DNA of 13,704 nt from CAZDAW01 sp964503685 (lineage in GTDB: Bacteria; Chloroflexota; Anaerolineae; Anaerolineales; Anaerolineaceae), in assembly GCA_964503685.1 (NCBI GenBank), contig CAZDAW010000097.1, positions 1 to 13,704 of the forward strand, written 5' to 3'. The stretch's first letter is position 1, and each line of letters starts with the position of its first letter. Shown in pieces: positions 13,629 through 13,704 of this stretch. Position numbers and translations under genes: made by a program. The notes under the pieces are model-generated. The model saw only the letters and a list, made by a program, of their open reading frames with translations, was not told where the DNA came from and ran no database searches.

Positions 13629-13704
13629 GGAGGGATGGCCGAGCGGTCTAAGGCGTCTGTCTTGAAAACAGATGTAGGGAAACCTACCGGGGGTTCGAAT
13701 CCCC
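13629..13704 (+). tRNA. tRNA-Ser (anticodon UGA), truncated by the window end
   Basis: The sequence begins with acceptor strand GGAGGGA, followed by a D arm (GGCCGAGCGGTCTAAGGC) typical of class II serine tRNAs. The anticodon stem TCTGT/ACAGA encloses loop CTTGAAA with anticodon TGA. The long variable arm GTAGG-GAAA-CCTAC is present, and the T arm GGGGG-TTCGAAT-CCCC is cut one base before its stem closes. The 3' acceptor strand lies beyond the window. It decodes UCA and, by wobble, other UCN codons. Confidence 0.95.

Noticed and set aside
1..13704. CRISPR array, insertion sequence, phage genes or a tRNA-adjacent integration site.
   Set aside because: No spaced direct repeats, transposase, integrase or duplicated tRNA 3' end is visible. 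The true tRNA 3' end is outside the window, so an attachment site there cannot be judged.

Overview
The window is bacterial DNA of roughly even base composition. Most genes have strong AGGAGG-type ribosome sites, and all eleven protein genes lie on the minus strand, so transcription runs right to left. A tRNA-Ser on the plus strand sits at the right edge and is cut by the window end. The gene content (an AdoCbl-type mutase with its P-loop partner, a PLP enzyme, an unusual flavoprotein and a dedicated transporter) suggests an anaerobic or fermentative amino-acid-degrading bacterium. A Chloroflexota/Anaerolineae or Firmicutes-like host is possible, but no phylogenetic marker fixes it.

Right operon (12963 to 9896): a TrmFO/MnmG-like FAD protein with an inserted four-cysteine motif, a polytopic ion-transporter-superfamily-like permease, and a 64-residue zinc-ribbon protein. 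A TTGACA-N17-TATGAT promoter lies at 13203-13231, giving a long leader of about 230 nt.

Middle operon (9759 to 5522): a 14-TM DHA2-type MFS exporter, overlapping by ATGA with a complete type IIA Ca2+-transporting P-type ATPase.

Left operon (5369 to 169): a fold-type I PLP enzyme, a 78-residue unknown protein, a 607-residue B12-dependent mutase, a KamB-like P-loop protein and a 152-residue unknown protein. The mutase has its cobalamin domain at the N terminus and a KamD/OraE/glutamate-mutase-like barrel at the C terminus. A TTGACA-N18-TAAAAT promoter lies at 5485-5514. An uninterrupted 13-bp hairpin separates the PLP gene from the rest.

Main interpretation: the left and right operons look like parts of one poorly described B12-dependent amino-acid degradation pathway, made up of transporter, flavoenzyme, PLP enzyme, mutase and mutase-reactivating factor. 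They have similar promoters, and each carries an AT-rich palindrome with the same 11-nt core just downstream of the predicted transcription start. The substrate cannot be read from the sequence. The stretch 1-168 holds no gene or clear terminator that I can see. The stretch 12964-13628 holds the leader, two divergent promoters and an unexplained GC-richer segment.
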